DNA of 5,780 nucleotides from Methanomassiliicoccus sp. UBA386. Its GTDB lineage: Archaea; Thermoplasmatota; Thermoplasmata; Methanomassiliicoccales; Methanomassiliicoccaceae. Of the stretch, positions 5,123-5,780 are shown one piece after another. The position numbers and the translations under genes were made by a program. The stretch's first letter is position 1. Each line of letters starts with the position of its first letter. The stretch covers positions 5,702 to 11,481 of the forward strand of contig DAGU01000076.1 of assembly GCA_002498285.1 (NCBI GenBank), written 5' to 3'. The notes beneath the pieces were generated by a model that saw only the letters and a list, made by a program, of their open reading frames with translations, was not told the origin of the DNA and did not search any database.

Positions 5123-5780
5123 TGCACCTGATGAAGAGCGACCGCCCGGCCACCGTCCCTTACCTGCTGCAGGTCGATAAGAACATACGCTCCCGGATGA
5201 GGGGCAAGGGCGGCGGTTATCTTTTCAGGGCCATGAGCGCCAACGCCGCCGCCATCAAGGTGGCCCACGCCATCGAGCTGGCGGGATGCCAGAGCACCGC
5301 CGCCTTGAAGAGGTACGTGGAGAAGCTGAAACGGGAGGGGGCGAGCAAGCGCGGCTCCCGGGCATCCAGGCAGCTGGCCGCCTCGCCCGAGCTGAGCGAG
5401 ATCGAGCGCCTGCTGGAGAATGCCGACGAGCACCCCAAGATGCGCATCGTCAGCGAGCTGGTGGCAAGGCAGTTGCGAAACATGCCGGCGTCAAAGGTGA
5501 TCGTGTTCACCAACTACCGGGACTCCTGCGATGCGGTGGTCGAGATGCTCTCCTCGCTGCCCGACGTCAGGGCGGCCAGGCTGGTCGGCCAGGCCCGCCG
5601 GTTCGGAGACGATGGGCAGAAACAGGAACAGCAGGTCAGGGTGCTGAGGAAGCTGAAGGACGGCATCATCAACGTGGTCGTGGCCACCTGCATCGGGGAG
5701 GAGGGCCTCGACGTCGCCAACACCGACCTCGTCATCTTCTACGAGCCGGTGCCGTCGGAGATCCGGAGCATACAGCGGCG
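5122..5780 (+). CDS. Hef/FANCM-like helicase, C-terminal lobe (partial, runs off window)
   Basis: The frame continues from an ATG directly after the TAA, 219 full codons to the window edge. Residues are counted from 5122. The helical insert comes first (GYLFRAMSANAAAIKVAHAIEL, about 32-53; HPKM 104-107). Lobe 2 follows: motif IV KVIVFTNYRD (125-134), LVGQARR (154-160), motif V VVVATCIGEEGLDV (185-198), and FYEPVPSEIRSIQR (206-219). The last is the start of motif VI, whose arginine finger pair lies just past the edge. Hef proteins usually continue into an XPF-type nuclease and HhH region, which would be downstream. No Shine-Dalgarno precedes 5122, so translation would need termination-reinitiation at TAA-ATG or a separate transcript; ATG 5131 and 5197 are alternative starts. 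All visible motifs are intact, which argues against long-standing decay. A recent nonsense mutation or sequence error remains possible. Confidence 0.8.
   Translation, partial: MHLMKSDRPATVPYLLQVDKNIRSRMRGKGGGYLFRAMSANAAAIKVAHAIELAGCQSTAALKRYVEKLKREGASKRGSRASRQLAASPELSEIERLLENADEHPKMRIVSELVARQLRNMPASKVIVFTNYRDSCDAVVEMLSSLPDVRAARLVGQARRFGDDGQKQEQQVRVLRKLKDGIINVVVATCIGEEGLDVANTDLVIFYEPVPSEIRSIQR

Noticed and set aside
4393..5433. 346-codon open frame on the - strand opposite the helicase
   Set aside because: Its translation is rich in His, Arg, Gly and Gln, with no family-like motif, typical of the antisense of a GC-rich gene. The + strand holds complete helicase motifs.

Overview
The window is GC-rich archaeal DNA, most likely from a euryarchaeon. 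A Thermoplasmatota or Methanomassiliicoccales-type genome is my best guess. The reasons are a deoxyhypusine synthase (archaea and eukaryotes only), a Hef/FANCM-type helicase (Euryarchaeota), TATA-like boxes about 25 bases before starts, and several starts with little or no leader. The lineage guess is inference from gene content and composition, not from a database search.

Layout. Bases 1-109 hold no gene I can support, only a TATA-like box and a Shine-Dalgarno site for the first gene. Bases 110-2040 are a tight two-gene + strand unit. It encodes deoxyhypusine synthase, then an NAD-type beta-decarboxylating dehydrogenase of the isopropylmalate/homoisocitrate family, joined by an ATGA stop/start overlap. 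Bases 2003-2554 on the - strand encode a small membrane protein with the His/Asp pattern of YdjM/DUF457-type predicted metal-dependent membrane hydrolases. Its 3' end overlaps the dehydrogenase by 38 bases, tail to tail. Bases 2555-2681 are an AT-rich divergent promoter region. Bases 2682-4142 encode a GT20 trehalose-6-phosphate synthase-like enzyme. Bases 4143-4419 are not empty: they carry a TATA-like box, an apparently leaderless 26-residue single-span membrane peptide (4209-4289), and two hairpins, the second followed by a T-run. From 4420 to the window end lies a Hef/FANCM-like superfamily 2 helicase.

The most notable feature is that the helicase is cut by an in-frame TAA at 5119-5121, immediately followed by ATG in the same frame. 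The family similarity continues on both sides without a frameshift or apparent loss of residues. The ATPase lobe 1 (Walker A, DEAH) and lobe 2 (motifs IV-VI) would therefore be separate polypeptides. The alternatives are a recent nonsense mutation or a sequence error.

The genes do not form one pathway. They cover translation-factor modification (hypusine on aIF5A), 2-oxoacid or amino-acid metabolism, compatible-solute synthesis, a small membrane protein, and replication-fork repair. I see no mobile element, CRISPR array, tRNA or rRNA. I did not find a convincing new multi-gene system. The split helicase and the small leaderless peptide are the points worth following up.
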